Positions 8,826 through 18,622 of a stretch of DNA of 64,000 nucleotides are shown here, in pieces. Location of the stretch: positions 62,001-126,000 of the forward strand of contig JACKOB010000002.1 of the NCBI GenBank assembly GCA_024234575.1, written 5' to 3'. Below the pieces are notes generated by a model that saw only the letters and a program-made list of their open reading frames with translations, was not told the DNA's origin and searched no databases. Origin of the DNA: Hahellaceae bacterium. GTDB lineage: Bacteria > Pseudomonadota > Gammaproteobacteria > Pseudomonadales > Oleiphilaceae. A program made the position numbers and the translations under genes. How positions within the stretch are numbered: position 1 is the stretch's first letter; each line of letters begins with the position of its first letter.

Positions 8826-10076
8826 TCAGGTGTAACCAATTTCTATCGTGGTGCCGCCCTTTTCGTTGGTATACACCGACAACGACCATCGCAATTTTTC
8901 GCAGATCAGGGTAACGATATACAAACCCAGGCCGCTTAGCGGGCGCTGGGCATCGAAGTTAATCTCACCATTAAGCTTTGCTTGTTGGGCAGCACTTAGT
9001 CCCTGGCCGTTATCGGATACTGTCAAACGACCATTGGCGACGTCAATAAGTATCTCTTGATTGGTATGCTGCAACGCATTTTGTAAAACATTACGTATAA
9101 GAATTTTCACTAAAACTGGATCACTAAACACCGTTTCTTCGAGCACTCTCGTTAGCTCGACCCGCTGGTAAACTGGATAAGTCTGCGCCAATTCTTCGAT
9201 TACCGCTTCAAGCAGCGCGGGGAGTGCTATTGTACTCGATACAAAAGTATTTTCTTCGCGGCGGGCCAGCTTAAGCATGGTAGTGATGTTGATCTGCATT
9301 TCTTCAGCAGCACGCTTAATCCGAGCTAAGGTTTCTGCATCTTTTTTTACCAGAGAGCTACGAGATTCCAGCACCTCAGCCGCCCCTAAGATTACAGAAA
9401 TAGGGGTGCGCAACTCATGACTGGCAAGATTAATCAGCGAATATTCTCTCTTCACATAACGCTCTAGTTCTTCTAAAAACTGATTAAACGTATTGGCAAT
9501 AGCAACAAGTTCTTCATCTTGTAAATCAAGCTTTAAATGGGGCATTTTTGGACCAACCGGAGTCGCCCGAATACGATCAGACAGGGTAACCAAAGGTCTG
9601 ACCAAACGTCGGCTTGAAACCACAGCGAGTAAAAAATTTAGCGCTAACATAATGCCACTGACAACGATCAATACCCAAACAAAGAGTTCTTCTCTTGCTT
9701 CAAAAAAAGTAATATCCCGCGCCATATAAAGACGGCCAGTGTCGGTATCCTCGACATTGATAAGATAATCTTTGCCGTCTTCTTCCCACTCACCAGCATA
9801 GTCCGCGGGAAGCTCGGTGAACATCGGTGGTAATGGCGTTTTTTCAATTTCCTTTTTCGGCAAATAGATAGCCGTTAAATTTGCCGTATGCCAATGCAAG
9901 GGTTCATCGGTAGCATTTTGACCCAGCAAGAAATCCCGGTGGGATGCAAAATCAAGACTCAGCATCGTTTGTTCAAGATCTTCATTTACCAGCATCACTG
10001 CCACGACCATCACGATGATGGCAACAGAGCTGAGTAAAAAAGAGGTGCGATAGACACGGCGGGCAATCGAAGCCAT
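8826..10076 (-). CDS. Two-component sensor histidine kinase
   Basis: A membrane kinase of about 416 residues. TM1 (about residues 7-27), a periplasmic sensor loop of about 100 residues, TM2 (about 128-150), a HAMP-like linker, the HisKA helix with phospho-acceptor in LASHELRTPISVILG, and an ATPase domain with DNGQGLS and GLGLYIV. The ATG at 10076 is preferred because AAAGGTGATC precedes it and it starts immediately after the regulator stop; the frame also has an upstream ATG at 10118 inside the regulator. Third partner of a glycosyltransferase/regulator cluster, so it likely senses an envelope signal such as cations or cationic peptides (inference). Confidence 0.92.
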   Translation of the reverse strand: MASIARRVYRTSFLLSSVAIIVMVVAVMLVNEDLEQTMLSLDFASHRDFLLGQNATDEPLHWHTANLTAIYLPKKEIEKTPLPPMFTELPADYAGEWEEDGKDYLINVEDTDTGRLYMARDITFFEAREELFVWVLIVVSGIMLALNFLLAVVSSRRLVRPLVTLSDRIRATPVGPKMPHLKLDLQDEELVAIANTFNQFLEELERYVKREYSLINLASHELRTPISVILGAAEVLESRSSLVKKDAETLARIKRAAEEMQINITTMLKLARREENTFVSSTIALPALLEAVIEELAQTYPVYQRVELTRVLEETVFSDPVLVKILIRNVLQNALQHTNQEILIDVANGRLTVSDNGQGLSAAQQAKLNGEINFDAQRPLSGLGLYIVTLICEKLRWSLSVYTNEKGGTTIEIGYT

Positions 10077-10077
10077 A

Positions 10078-10776
10078 TTACTGATCACCTTTTGGCTGTA
10101 ACGCATAACCACGGCCATGCAGTGTTTTGATCATCGAAACGCCAAAATTATCCTGCAACTGTTTACGCAATGTATAGACATGCGTGCGTAATACATTCAC
10201 ATCCACCTCTCGCTCACCCCACAGTTTTTCATGTAGATTTTCATAAGATACAAAGTTGGGATAAGCCTTGATAAGCACTTCGAAAATGCGTGCAGCATTG
10301 CCGGTTAACTGTATCGGTGGCTGAGCGGCGAAAGTAACGCGCAATGTGCCCGGGTCGAAGGCAACATCACCGACGTTTATCACCTGACTTTGCCGGCCTG
10401 AGGTCCTACGCAACATGGCATCTACTCGCAGCTTTAATTCCTTCAGGTGAAAAGGCTTTACCAGATAATCATCAGCACCAGAATGAAACCCGGCTTCTTT
10501 ATCTTGAAGCTGATCTTTCGCGGTCATCATAATAACTGGTGTGTTGCAGTGCAGGTCTTCACGCAGACGACGACATATTTCATAGCCACTGACACCCGGC
10601 AGCATGATATCCAGAATGATCATATCGTAGGTGTTGGTGGCCACCAGATGCAGCGCCGTCAAGCCATCCTGAGCAAAGTCGAGCACGTAGCGCTCATCGT
10701 CAAAGTAGTCCAACAGGTTTTGCGCCAGCGCGACATGATCCTCGACGACCAATAAACGAAAATGCTCAGGCATCAT
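10078..10776 (-). CDS. OmpR/PmrA-type response regulator
   Basis: A 232-residue regulator with an N-terminal receiver domain (phospho-acceptor Asp56 in MIILDIMLP, conserved Lys in YLVKPF) and a C-terminal winged-helix DNA-binding domain ending in IKTLHGRGYALQP. Two ATG codons stand in tandem at 10776 and 10773 and overlap the end of the ArnT-like gene, which implies translational coupling. It probably controls its own operon, including the glycosyltransferases, as PmrA does for lipid A modification genes (inference). Confidence 0.93.
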   Translation of the reverse strand: MMPEHFRLLVVEDHVALAQNLLDYFDDERYVLDFAQDGLTALHLVATNTYDMIILDIMLPGVSGYEICRRLREDLHCNTPVIMMTAKDQLQDKEAGFHSGADDYLVKPFHLKELKLRVDAMLRRTSGRQSQVINVGDVAFDPGTLRVTFAAQPPIQLTGNAARIFEVLIKAYPNFVSYENLHEKLWGEREVDVNVLRTHVYTLRKQLQDNFGVSMIKTLHGRGYALQPKGDQ

Positions 10777-12349
10777 GCACTACATCTCTATTTTTGATGA
10801 TAAAGCCCTCCGGGACCATTCGCGGTATCTCTTCCTTTTGCATGGTTTCCTGTTGCACCTGGATATCGGTCAACGGCGGTGGCAACGCGGCTGCACCGGG
10901 AATTTCTACTAAAATATAGCGTCGATTCTCGAACAACTTTTGCAAAGGTAAATCCAATGCATCTGCGAGCGCATCAAACTGACCTTTTGGCACTGCCAAG
11001 TGCATAGCCTTACCTTCTTGCCTATACGCAATCAACTCAGTCATGGATATCAGTTTAGCATCCCCTTTGGAATAAAATCGTGCCGAAAACGGCAATTTAG
11101 TTTCCAGATAAAACAGAGGCTCACTCTTTGCGTCACTCCCGTTTTGACTGCTTAGCTGGTTATCAGCAAATGCGACCAGGTCTTGCTCAGTTTTCATAAT
11201 GTCGGGGTTAATACTCACCGCAATCAACACCACTAATGTAAAAACAGGGGTCAGAAAGGGTGCCACCTGTAAAGTCTTACGCCCCAAGGATGGAGCTCGG
11301 ATCAGGCTATCAAACCCGAGCGCAAGCAATAATGAAAACGCAGCCAGCGATGGTAATAAATAAGTCCAAAGAATGTTTCCTGCCGGAGTAAAAAACACAG
11401 GAGACACCAATGACCACAGAAGCAGGTAGCTGATCAAGGGCTTTGCAAGGGCTGCCTTCATCTGAATTCTCCCGGCAGGTTTTCGCCATGCAGAGACCAG
11501 TAATGCAAGCGCAATTAATCCCCAAGGAAAAGACGCCATCACCCACTGCAACCATATCATCCCTTTTGCCTGCTGGTGGGCACTTCCGTAAAGATCGCCC
11601 CCCCAACCAGGGTCAATAAATCGCATAAAGTGTTCACCAACAATAAAGTAGTTAATAAATCCTGGCGTTTTTAATTCGGCAATGATGTACCAGGGCAAAC
11701 TAATCAACAAGGTCAGTAATAGACCAGATATCCAGGGCAAGGCTTTCATGTTCTGGCGATTTTCAGCACTTAGCAAACACCAGACGGTTAAAGGGGCAAA
11801 GCAAAGCACCAGCGCTAAGGGCCCTTTTGCCAACAGGCCAATGGCTAAGCCTATAAAAAACCCATAACGCCAATACCAAACGGGATGCATGGGCGCTAAA
11901 TAAAAAGCAGCCATCGCCCAGGTCGTTCCCAGCGCCAGAAACGGGTCTGTTAATACGGCCCCAGAGGAAATATAAACCAGCGCACTGGTGACATAAATAA
12001 TCAACGCATCCTGAGCCACACGCCTGCCGACCAGCGATATTGACAGTTTCCATAAAATAAATATGGTACCAAGTGTCGCCAACCAAGAAGGTAGCCTCAC
12101 CGCCAACTCATTCACGCCTAATAACTTAAATGAGGCAGCTTGTGCCCAAAACGAAAGCGGTGGCTTGCCCCAGAACGGCACGCCCGGCTCGAACCATGGG
12201 GTAACCCAGTCATTGGTTTCCATCATCAAGCGGGAAATTTCAGCGTAGCGAGGCTCGGAGGTGTCCGCTAAAGGCACACCCGCCATACTCACCAACCGCA
12301 GTAATATAATAGCCACAAAGAACCACAAAAAATTAGTGCGCAGCAACAT
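10766..12349 (-). CDS. ArnT/PMT-like family 39 glycosyltransferase
   Basis: An integral membrane protein of about 527 residues. The first periplasmic loop has DTSEPRYAEISRLMMETNDW and PFWGKPPLSFW, the hallmark of ArnT-like lipid A glycosyltransferases (catalytic acidic residues near DTSEPRY). About ten to twelve TM helices follow, then a C-terminal periplasmic domain. The start is placed at the ATG at 12349 (GAGG nine bases upstream); ATGs at 12364 and 12376 are alternatives. It overlaps the upstream GT2 gene. It likely moves a sugar from a polyprenyl phosphate carrier onto lipid A or another envelope target; no arnA/B/D genes are adjacent, so the sugar is unknown. Confidence 0.9.
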   Translation of the reverse strand: MLLRTNFLWFFVAIILLRLVSMAGVPLADTSEPRYAEISRLMMETNDWVTPWFEPGVPFWGKPPLSFWAQAASFKLLGVNELAVRLPSWLATLGTIFILWKLSISLVGRRVAQDALIIYVTSALVYISSGAVLTDPFLALGTTWAMAAFYLAPMHPVWYWRYGFFIGLAIGLLAKGPLALVLCFAPLTVWCLLSAENRQNMKALPWISGLLLTLLISLPWYIIAELKTPGFINYFIVGEHFMRFIDPGWGGDLYGSAHQQAKGMIWLQWVMASFPWGLIALALLVSAWRKPAGRIQMKAALAKPLISYLLLWSLVSPVFFTPAGNILWTYLLPSLAAFSLLLALGFDSLIRAPSLGRKTLQVAPFLTPVFTLVVLIAVSINPDIMKTEQDLVAFADNQLSSQNGSDAKSEPLFYLETKLPFSARFYSKGDAKLISMTELIAYRQEGKAMHLAVPKGQFDALADALDLPLQKLFENRRYILVEIPGAAALPPPLTDIQVQQETMQKEEIPRMVPEGFIIKNRDVVHDA

Positions 12350-13367
12350 GGCAGTCGACCTCATTAGTGATGACATTTTTCACTGTGGCGTTTTTCTTCT
12401 GCACGATATCGCGAATAAGATACAAAGGCCGCTGCTTGGCTTCGAAATAGGTTTTACCCACATACTCCCCCACGACGCCAATTGATAAAAGCTGCACGCC
12501 CCCTAGAAATGTAATCACCGCAATTAACGACGGATAGCCACTCACATCACTACCCATCAATATCGTTTTCACGACGATCCAGAGACCAAACAGGGCACCC
12601 ATCATTGCGGTCACCAGACCCGCGCCAGTCATCCAGCGTAAAGGTGCTACGGAAAAAGACGTAATGCCTTCAAATGCCAGCCCCATCAGACCAAAATAGT
12701 CCCACTTCGTTGTGCCCGCCGCACGACAGGCGCGATCATATTCGATGACTTGTGTCGGATAACCGACCCAGGCAAAAAGGCCTTTCATGTAGCGATTGCG
12801 TTCCGGCAGTTGGTTTAGTGCATCCAGCGCACGCCGGCTCATCAAGCGGAAGTCACCAGTGTCTTCAGGAATTGGCACCCGCGATATGCGATTAAGCAAA
12901 CGATAGAAAGCGTAGGCGCTGGCCTTTTTCGCCCAGCTCTCGCCTTCTCTGATCCGTCGCTTCATACACACCACATCGGCACCGCCGCGCCATGTTTGCA
13001 GCATTTGAGGAATCAGTTCTGGCGGGTCTTGCAAGTCTGCATCCAATATAATTATTGCGTCGCCTTCAGCCTGTTCTAAACCTGCGGTCAGTGCGGCCTC
13101 TTTACCAAAGTTACGCGACAACCGAATGGCCTTAACCAGGCTCGTTTGCATGGCAAGCTGAGTTATATACTCACCACTACCATCTCGGCTGCCATCATCA
13201 ACCAGCACTATTTCGTACTTGATATGCAACACATCAAGCACTTTACGCAGCCGTGTATACAGCATCGGCAACACCTCACGCTCGTTATAAACGGGTACGA
13301 CCAAGGATAACTCAGGCGCCGTAGCGCCAGTCGAAAAAGGTTGTAGCTTAGGCACAACGACGTTCAT
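12333..13367 (-). CDS. Polyprenyl-phosphate glycosyltransferase (GtrB/ArnC-like, GT2)
   Basis: A 344-residue GT2 protein: VPVYNE at 24-29, LVDDGSRDGSG about 55-64, the metal-binding DADLQDP at 109-115, a KRRIREGESWAKK segment, and two C-terminal TM helices (about residues 240-265 and 275-300). Such proteins load a sugar on undecaprenyl phosphate at the cytoplasmic face. The downstream ArnT-like protein would use the product and the upstream GtrA-like protein may flip it. Genes overlap on both sides, consistent with one operon. Confidence 0.92.
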   Translation of the reverse strand: MNVVVPKLQPFSTGATAPELSLVVPVYNEREVLPMLYTRLRKVLDVLHIKYEIVLVDDGSRDGSGEYITQLAMQTSLVKAIRLSRNFGKEAALTAGLEQAEGDAIIILDADLQDPPELIPQMLQTWRGGADVVCMKRRIREGESWAKKASAYAFYRLLNRISRVPIPEDTGDFRLMSRRALDALNQLPERNRYMKGLFAWVGYPTQVIEYDRACRAAGTTKWDYFGLMGLAFEGITSFSVAPLRWMTGAGLVTAMMGALFGLWIVVKTILMGSDVSGYPSLIAVITFLGGVQLLSIGVVGEYVGKTYFEAKQRPLYLIRDIVQKKNATVKNVITNEVDCHVAAH

Positions 13368-13746
13368 GAAAGACCACCTTTTTATACAGGTAAAAATTAA
13401 GCAATGTCACACATCCCGTTGTGCACAGTTGCGCCCACAGAATGCTTGGTAATGCGAAGGTAAAAATCAGATGAAATAACGCGGCGTTTGTGCACAAGCC
13501 GATAACGCATACACGCAGGTATGCGGGGAACACGCTCGCATGGGCCTCGTCACACTGAAATGTGTGATAGTACTGCAGCAGATAATTTGCCATTGCCCCA
13601 GCCAGCGCACCCACGCCGGTGGCGATGGTTGCATCCACTTGCAGCATAACCAGCACCCACATGACACCCCAATGCAAAGAGGTAGCAATGCCACCACTAA
13701 ACAGAAAGCGTATGCACAAAGAAGATAAATAGTGGATGCTTGCCAT
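13348..13746 (-). CDS. GtrA-like membrane protein (putative lipid-linked sugar flippase)
   Basis: About 132 residues with four hydrophobic helices, starting RFLFSGGIATSLHWGVMWVL, and a C-terminal LLNFYLYKKVVF motif typical of GtrA/DPMS-associated proteins. The ATG at 13746 gives a normal family length; the frame remains open to a TTG at 13812 without a good ribosome binding site. GtrA proteins are thought to flip polyprenyl-phosphate-linked sugars to the periplasm. It is the first gene of the gtrA, GT2, arnT-like, regulator, kinase cluster. Confidence 0.82.
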   Translation of the reverse strand: MASIHYLSSLCIRFLFSGGIATSLHWGVMWVLVMLQVDATIATGVGALAGAMANYLLQYYHTFQCDEAHASVFPAYLRVCVIGLCTNAALFHLIFTFALPSILWAQLCTTGCVTLLNFYLYKKVVFHERRCA

Positions 13747-14018
13747 AACCCATGCCGGTAATTTCAGTAGGGGCAATGTTAAAGCAGAGGTCAACAAGGA
13801 TTTATCAAGCAATTATCAAGAAAACATAAAGGCAGTAAATCTCCTCTACATGCCGTGACAACACCCAAAATACGGATAAAACAGGGGTACCATAGACAAG
13901 CCCATCACTTCTGGGGTAAAACCAGCGCACAGAACAAGAATCCTTTAAGTTCGTGCCTTATCACTAAGGTGTTTCTAAAACTAACAATGACCCACCAGCA
14001 AATAATCAGGAGAAAACT

Positions 14019-14990
14019 GTGAGCGAGAATGGATTAGTCTACGGCCATTGGTTAAGTGGCGGACTCCAAGGTGCGGCGATATCGCATTACGATATGAGTG
14101 ATACGGTCGATAGCGACGAGTCATCCTGGCTGCATTTCGACTATACCCACCCCAACACAAAGCAGTGGCTTGAAGAAAAGAGCGAGCTCGACCCATTGGT
14201 AGTTGAGGCTTTGCTCAGTGAAGAAACCCGACCAAGAGCCGTCATCATTAATGACGGTGTGCTGATTTCACTGCGCGGCGTTAACCTAACGCCTGGATCT
14301 AACCCGGAAGACATGGTGGCAGTAAGAATCTGGGTTGACTCCCGTCGTATTGTCAGCACCCGCAAACGCCGATTGTTATCCGCCCATGATATGTCTGAAC
14401 TCATTGCTTCAGAAAAAGGCCCAACCACAACGGGTGAATTTATCGCAACGATAACGGATTACCTTATCTCCCGCATGCAGGATACGGTTCAGGAGATTGA
14501 AGACGAGGTTGCCCAGGTAGAAGAGCGCATCCTTGAAGCCGAATCTTACGCATTACGCACAGAGATTGCCGATTTACGACGTCAGGCTATTTCTTTACGA
14601 CGTTACCTGTCGCCCCAAAGAGAAGCGATGATACAACTGCAGAGTGAAAAGATTGCTTTCTTCAATAACGACGATCGTGTGCGGCTAAGAGAAACCACAG
14701 ACCACCTGATACGCTATATCGAAGACCTGGACTCCTCGCGAGACAGGGCCAGCGTAACGCAGGAAGAACTCGTTAACCGGCTGTCGGAGCAGATGAACAA
14801 CCGCATGTATGTGTTGTCGATCGTGGCAGCGATATTTTTACCTCTGGGATTTTTAACAGGGCTCTTGGGAATCAACGTTGGCGGGCTACCCGGCGTTGAG
14901 AACCCTAATGCTTTCAATATTTTTACCGTTTTTCTTATCACGGTGGTGGCATTGCAGGTATGGTTATTTAAGGTAAAACGCTGGTTTTGA
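14019..14990 (+). CDS. zntB: ZntB/CorA-family metal cation transporter
   Basis: A 323-residue CorA-superfamily protein with a large acidic cytoplasmic N-terminal domain, a long helix rich in E/Q/R (about 145-260) and two C-terminal membrane helices (about 264-284 and 301-317). The pore signature GIN is at 284-286, in GINVGGLPG, as in ZntB. The start is a GTG at 14019 with CAGGAG just upstream. ZntB of Enterobacteria mediates proton-coupled zinc transport; specificity here is inferred. Confidence 0.88.
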   Translation: MSENGLVYGHWLSGGLQGAAISHYDMSDTVDSDESSWLHFDYTHPNTKQWLEEKSELDPLVVEALLSEETRPRAVIINDGVLISLRGVNLTPGSNPEDMVAVRIWVDSRRIVSTRKRRLLSAHDMSELIASEKGPTTTGEFIATITDYLISRMQDTVQEIEDEVAQVEERILEAESYALRTEIADLRRQAISLRRYLSPQREAMIQLQSEKIAFFNNDDRVRLRETTDHLIRYIEDLDSSRDRASVTQEELVNRLSEQMNNRMYVLSIVAAIFLPLGFLTGLLGINVGGLPGVENPNAFNIFTVFLITVVALQVWLFKVKRWF

Positions 14991-15042
14991 TACCACCCAC
15001 AGAGGGACGGAGCAAGCCCGCTGTTTCACCAAACTATTCAGC

Positions 15043-15073
15043 CCCACGGCCATAGAATAAATGTAGCCGTGGG
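15043..15073. terminator. Hairpin between convergent zntB and chemoreceptor genes
   Basis: Eight-base stem CCCACGGC / GCCGTGGG with a 15-base AT-rich loop, in the 90-base gap between two convergent genes. There is no U tract on either strand, so termination is only probable. Confidence 0.5.
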
Positions 15074-15080
15074 AAGTCAC

Positions 15081-16532
15081 TCACCTCACCATGATTTTTT
15101 TCAGCTCTGCCGCAATACCTGCCAGCTGCTCTCCCACCTCAGCAAGCTCATCAATGGATGTAGTCAACAAATTGGCATTGCGCTCGTTTTCTTCTGTAAC
15201 CTGCATTACTTGCTGGCTGGCAGATTCAACTGTGCTGATATATTGGCTCGTTTCAGATATGTTAGTCGTAAGCTCGTTGATTTGCCCCGACATATTCTGC
15301 ACTAACTCGATAATCGACGTGAGGGTGGCAGTGCTATCTTTCACTACCTGATAGCCGTTATTGACGTCTGTGGTGCTCTTCGTTAAACAGTTACGAATCT
15401 GCCCTGCCGATTCGGTACTCCGCTGCGACAAGGATCGCACTTCATCCGCTACAACTGCAAACCCTCGCCCTTGTTCTCCTGCCCGCGCCGCCTCTATCGC
15501 CGCATTCAAGGCAAGCAGGTTAGTCTGATTGGCAATATCGCTGATCACACTGGTGGCCATTTCGATATTGTCATTACTGACTTTGATATCGCTCATCGAC
15601 TTGTTGGTGCGAGTCATCGCCTCGGCGCTGGCAGATGCCTGGGACGCGGCCGATTCAGAATTCTTTTGCACCGTTAAAATTGATTGATTGGATTTATGTG
15701 TTAGCTGTGCTGCCAGTTCTATTTTGTGTGAAATTTCATTCGTTGCGCTGGATTGTTCCACCACACCATTTTGCACTGCCCTGGCACTGTGCCCCATCTC
15801 CAGCAACTTGGCTTTAAATAATTCACTGGCACCAAGTAATGATTGAATCGTTTGTTCACTTTTCTCGAAGACAGAACTGAGATGATCACTGCTGATCTTG
15901 GCTTCCTGAGATAGCTTCTCGGCATTTATTTTAGCTTGGTTGGCCTCGTTGATTGCCTCGGTCGTCACTTTCTTACCAAAAAAATTGGCAGCCCAAATAC
16001 CTACGGGTGGCAAAATCATCGCTGAGTAGTGCTCTATTTGTAAGTCTTTGCTGCTGATGTCCATCACTGGGGTGATAATTCCCTTCGCATGAGCTACCAC
16101 CATCACGATAAAAACCAGCAGCATAAAACACGACCACAGGGTTGCTGCCAGAGGGGTTGTTAACAGGTACGCAAATGAGGATATCGCCAGCACCCACATG
16201 AGAGAATGTGAGTCAGCTCCCCCGGTTTGATACACGAGATTAAGCAAGTGGATCGTCACGCCAAGCGTTGTCAGGTTGGCAATCTTATGGGGGTCCATTT
16301 TCGCCCGAACAAGAAAAGAGGCCGTAAACAGCGCCACATTCATAATACTTGCCGTTATCACCAGTGAGTCAACGCCTAGTTTGGCCCATTTGATATCACT
16401 GTAGATGCCGATCAGGAAGCCGATCAGTGAAAAATAGACCAGTCCTTTCGCCGTAGACATGTCATAACCGGGGGCCTCTCTTACTTCTTTGGGGATAAAG
16501 AAGTCCTCATAATGCTGGAAAAAACTGGCCAT
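15081..16532 (-). CDS. Methyl-accepting chemotaxis protein with polytopic membrane sensor
   Basis: A 483-residue chemoreceptor. Instead of a periplasmic ligand domain, the first 185 residues form about six hydrophobic segments, so the signal is probably sensed in or at the membrane. There is no obvious HAMP domain; a coiled linker rich in [13 protein letters not shown] leads into the signalling domain, whose hairpin tip reads [20 protein letters not shown] then [10 protein letters not shown]. It should bind CheA/CheW and modulate flagellar or twitching motility. No che genes are nearby. Confidence 0.92.
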   Translation of the reverse strand: MASFFQHYEDFFIPKEVREAPGYDMSTAKGLVYFSLIGFLIGIYSDIKWAKLGVDSLVITASIMNVALFTASFLVRAKMDPHKIANLTTLGVTIHLLNLVYQTGGADSHSLMWVLAISSFAYLLTTPLAATLWSCFMLLVFIVMVVAHAKGIITPVMDISSKDLQIEHYSAMILPPVGIWAANFFGKKVTTEAINEANQAKINAEKLSQEAKISSDHLSSVFEKSEQTIQSLLGASELFKAKLLEMGHSARAVQNGVVEQSSATNEISHKIELAAQLTHKSNQSILTVQKNSESAASQASASAEAMTRTNKSMSDIKVSNDNIEMATSVISDIANQTNLLALNAAIEAARAGEQGRGFAVVADEVRSLSQRSTESAGQIRNCLTKSTTDVNNGYQVVKDSTATLTSIIELVQNMSGQINELTTNISETSQYISTVESASQQVMQVTEENERNANLLTTSIDELAEVGEQLAGIAAELKKIMVR

Positions 16533-16746
16533 GATTTGGATTGCCTCGATGCTATTGTTTTGATTCTTAATTGAGTGCTATTCAATCAGCATAGTCGTCA
16601 ACAACGGCTGAGGCAAAATCAACCGTAAAGCAAGAATCTGGTTGGAATAAACCAGGCATATTCCTTGGGATTATCTGGTAAGTCACATGCCTGTCACACT
16701 CTCGGCCTAATCTCACAGATGAAACTACCTGATATAGGATTATTAG

Positions 16747-17547
16747 ATGCAACGTTCATTTCGTGCGGTTTTTATATCTGATGTACACCTGGGAACACCC
16801 GCTTGTCAGGCGCAGCATTTACTCGATTTTTTGGAGTGTGTGAGCTGTCGGACGCTCTATCTGGTGGGCGATATTATCGACCTTGAACACATGAAAAGCC
16901 GCGCACACTTTACCGATACCCATCATAAAATCATCAGTTTGATTATGGAAAAAGCACGCAGCGGCACCGAAGTTATCTATATTCCTGGCAATCATGATGC
17001 GTTCTTTCGACAGTTGGCCGGGCAGACTATTTCGGGGATTAAAATACGAAAAAACACCCTGCACCGCACCGCCGATAATCGGTCATTTCACGTGAGTCAC
17101 GGTGATGAGTTTGACCATGTTGTGCAAATTAGCCCCTTAGCGTTGCTGGTAGGTGAAAAAGCTCACGATTCCATGCTTTGGCTAAATGGGGGTGTCAATA
17201 AACTACGTAAAGCGATGCACCTGCCCTACTGGTCGCTGGCGGGTTATATCAAAGAAAATCTGGGCAAGGCACAACAATTTATAGGCCGCTTCGAACAGGC
17301 TGCATTGCAAGCCTGCCGCAGCCTGCAAGTAGATGGCTACATCTGCGGTCATATTCACTATGCCTCATTTAACAGGCAATCGGGTGTACTCTATTGTAAT
17401 GATGGTGACTGGGTAGAACATTGCACCGCGCTGGTAGAAACATTTCAGGGTGAGCTAAAGCTGATGCACTGGTCTGAACAACCCCGCTGGATAGCCAGCG
17501 AACCTGAAGAAGAAATAAACTGGCAGCCAATTCCGGCTGCATCCTAA
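16747..17547 (+). CDS. Calcineurin-like metallophosphoesterase (LpxH-like fold)
   Basis: A 266-residue phosphoesterase with the complete metal-site set: ISDVHLG (Asp12, His14), VGDIID, PGNHD, VSHGDEFD and CGHIH. The fold and the gap between GDIID and GNHD resemble the UDP-2,3-diacylglucosamine pyrophosphatase group, but it may be a paralogue rather than the essential LpxH. It is followed nine bases later by an M14-like peptidase gene, suggesting a two-gene envelope-related operon. Confidence 0.85.
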   Translation: MQRSFRAVFISDVHLGTPACQAQHLLDFLECVSCRTLYLVGDIIDLEHMKSRAHFTDTHHKIISLIMEKARSGTEVIYIPGNHDAFFRQLAGQTISGIKIRKNTLHRTADNRSFHVSHGDEFDHVVQISPLALLVGEKAHDSMLWLNGGVNKLRKAMHLPYWSLAGYIKENLGKAQQFIGRFEQAALQACRSLQVDGYICGHIHYASFNRQSGVLYCNDGDWVEHCTALVETFQGELKLMHWSEQPRWIASEPEEEINWQPIPAAS

Positions 17548-17556
17548 GGAGTCTGC

Positions 17557-18594
17557 TTGTTGGATATCCCAAAGGCACAGATCACAAGATGGCTGCCAGA
17601 GTTGCAGCAAATGGAGGCCTTGTTCAAGCGCCATGCTGACCTGCTGGAGGTAAAGCAAGAAGCATTAATTAGCGCCGCTGAACACAGGCTGCCGCTCTAC
17701 AGCGCCACGATGAAAGGCTACACCCCCGGCCGCCCTACCGTGTTGATGACTGCGGGTATTCATGGCGTTGAGCGTATTGGCAGTGAAGTGCTGCTGGCAT
17801 ACATGACAACACTTCTCAGTAAAAGTACCTGGGACCCACTTTACCAAAGCCTGCTTCGTTCGGTAAATCTCGTGTTTATGCCGCTGATGAACCCCGGAGG
17901 TATGTACTTCAACACTCGGGCAAACCCCAACGGGGTTGATTTAATGCGTAACGCATCGATTCGGGCCGAAACACCCCCACCGATGCTCTATGGTGGGCAG
18001 CGATTATCGCGAAGAATCCCCTGGTACTGCGGCCAAGCGGGCGCACCAATGGAGGCAGAAAATCTGGCATTAGAAGCCGTGGTTAAACGCTTGTCTCATG
18101 AATCGCCATTTATGCTGTCGGTGGACTGCCACTCTGGATTCGGCTTTCGCGACAGGCTTTGGTTTCCTTATGCCTATCGCAAACGCCCCATTGCCATTAT
18201 CGACAAGATACTGGCACTGAAACTGCTTTTCGACAAAACCTACCCTAATCATCACTATGTTATCGAACCGCAATCTCGCAGTTATATCACCCATGGTGAC
18301 CTATGGGACTACCTCTATAAGTGCCATAAAAACACTCATAGCAGCCTGTTTATACCTTTAACGCTCGAAATGGGATCGTGGATGTGGGTAAGAAAACGCC
18401 CATTGCAAATTTTCTCGGCAGGCGGATTGTTTAACCCCATAGCGCCGCACCGACGGGCCAGAGTATTAAGACGGCACTTGCTGTTTTTCGACTTTCTCTG
18501 CTCAGCCGCGGCGGCATATGAACATTGGCTACCCGGTAAAAATGAGCAAAGCACACTGACCGCAGCCGCCAAATCCATATGGTATTCAGATTGA
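17557..18594 (+). CDS. M14-like zinc carboxypeptidase / deacylase family protein
   Basis: A 345-residue protein with the zinc-binding HGVERIGSE motif (His and Glu ligands, about residues 69-77), FMPLMNPGGM, NPNGVDLMRN, DCHSGFGFRD (third ligand His) and LEMGSW, which supplies the catalytic Glu. These are the features of M14 carboxypeptidases and the related succinylglutamate desuccinylase/aspartoacylase group. Start is one of two tandem TTG codons at 17557/17560 behind AAGGAG at 17546-17551. The substrate is unknown; the pairing with a metallophosphoesterase suggests a murein peptide or amidated small molecule. Confidence 0.85.
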   Translation: MLDIPKAQITRWLPELQQMEALFKRHADLLEVKQEALISAAEHRLPLYSATMKGYTPGRPTVLMTAGIHGVERIGSEVLLAYMTTLLSKSTWDPLYQSLLRSVNLVFMPLMNPGGMYFNTRANPNGVDLMRNASIRAETPPPMLYGGQRLSRRIPWYCGQAGAPMEAENLALEAVVKRLSHESPFMLSVDCHSGFGFRDRLWFPYAYRKRPIAIIDKILALKLLFDKTYPNHHYVIEPQSRSYITHGDLWDYLYKCHKNTHSSLFIPLTLEMGSWMWVRKRPLQIFSAGGLFNPIAPHRRARVLRRHLLFFDFLCSAAAAYEHWLPGKNEQSTLTAAAKSIWYSD

Positions 18595-18622
18595 AGGGAT
18601 TGCCGCAGACAGAAAAATTGTT

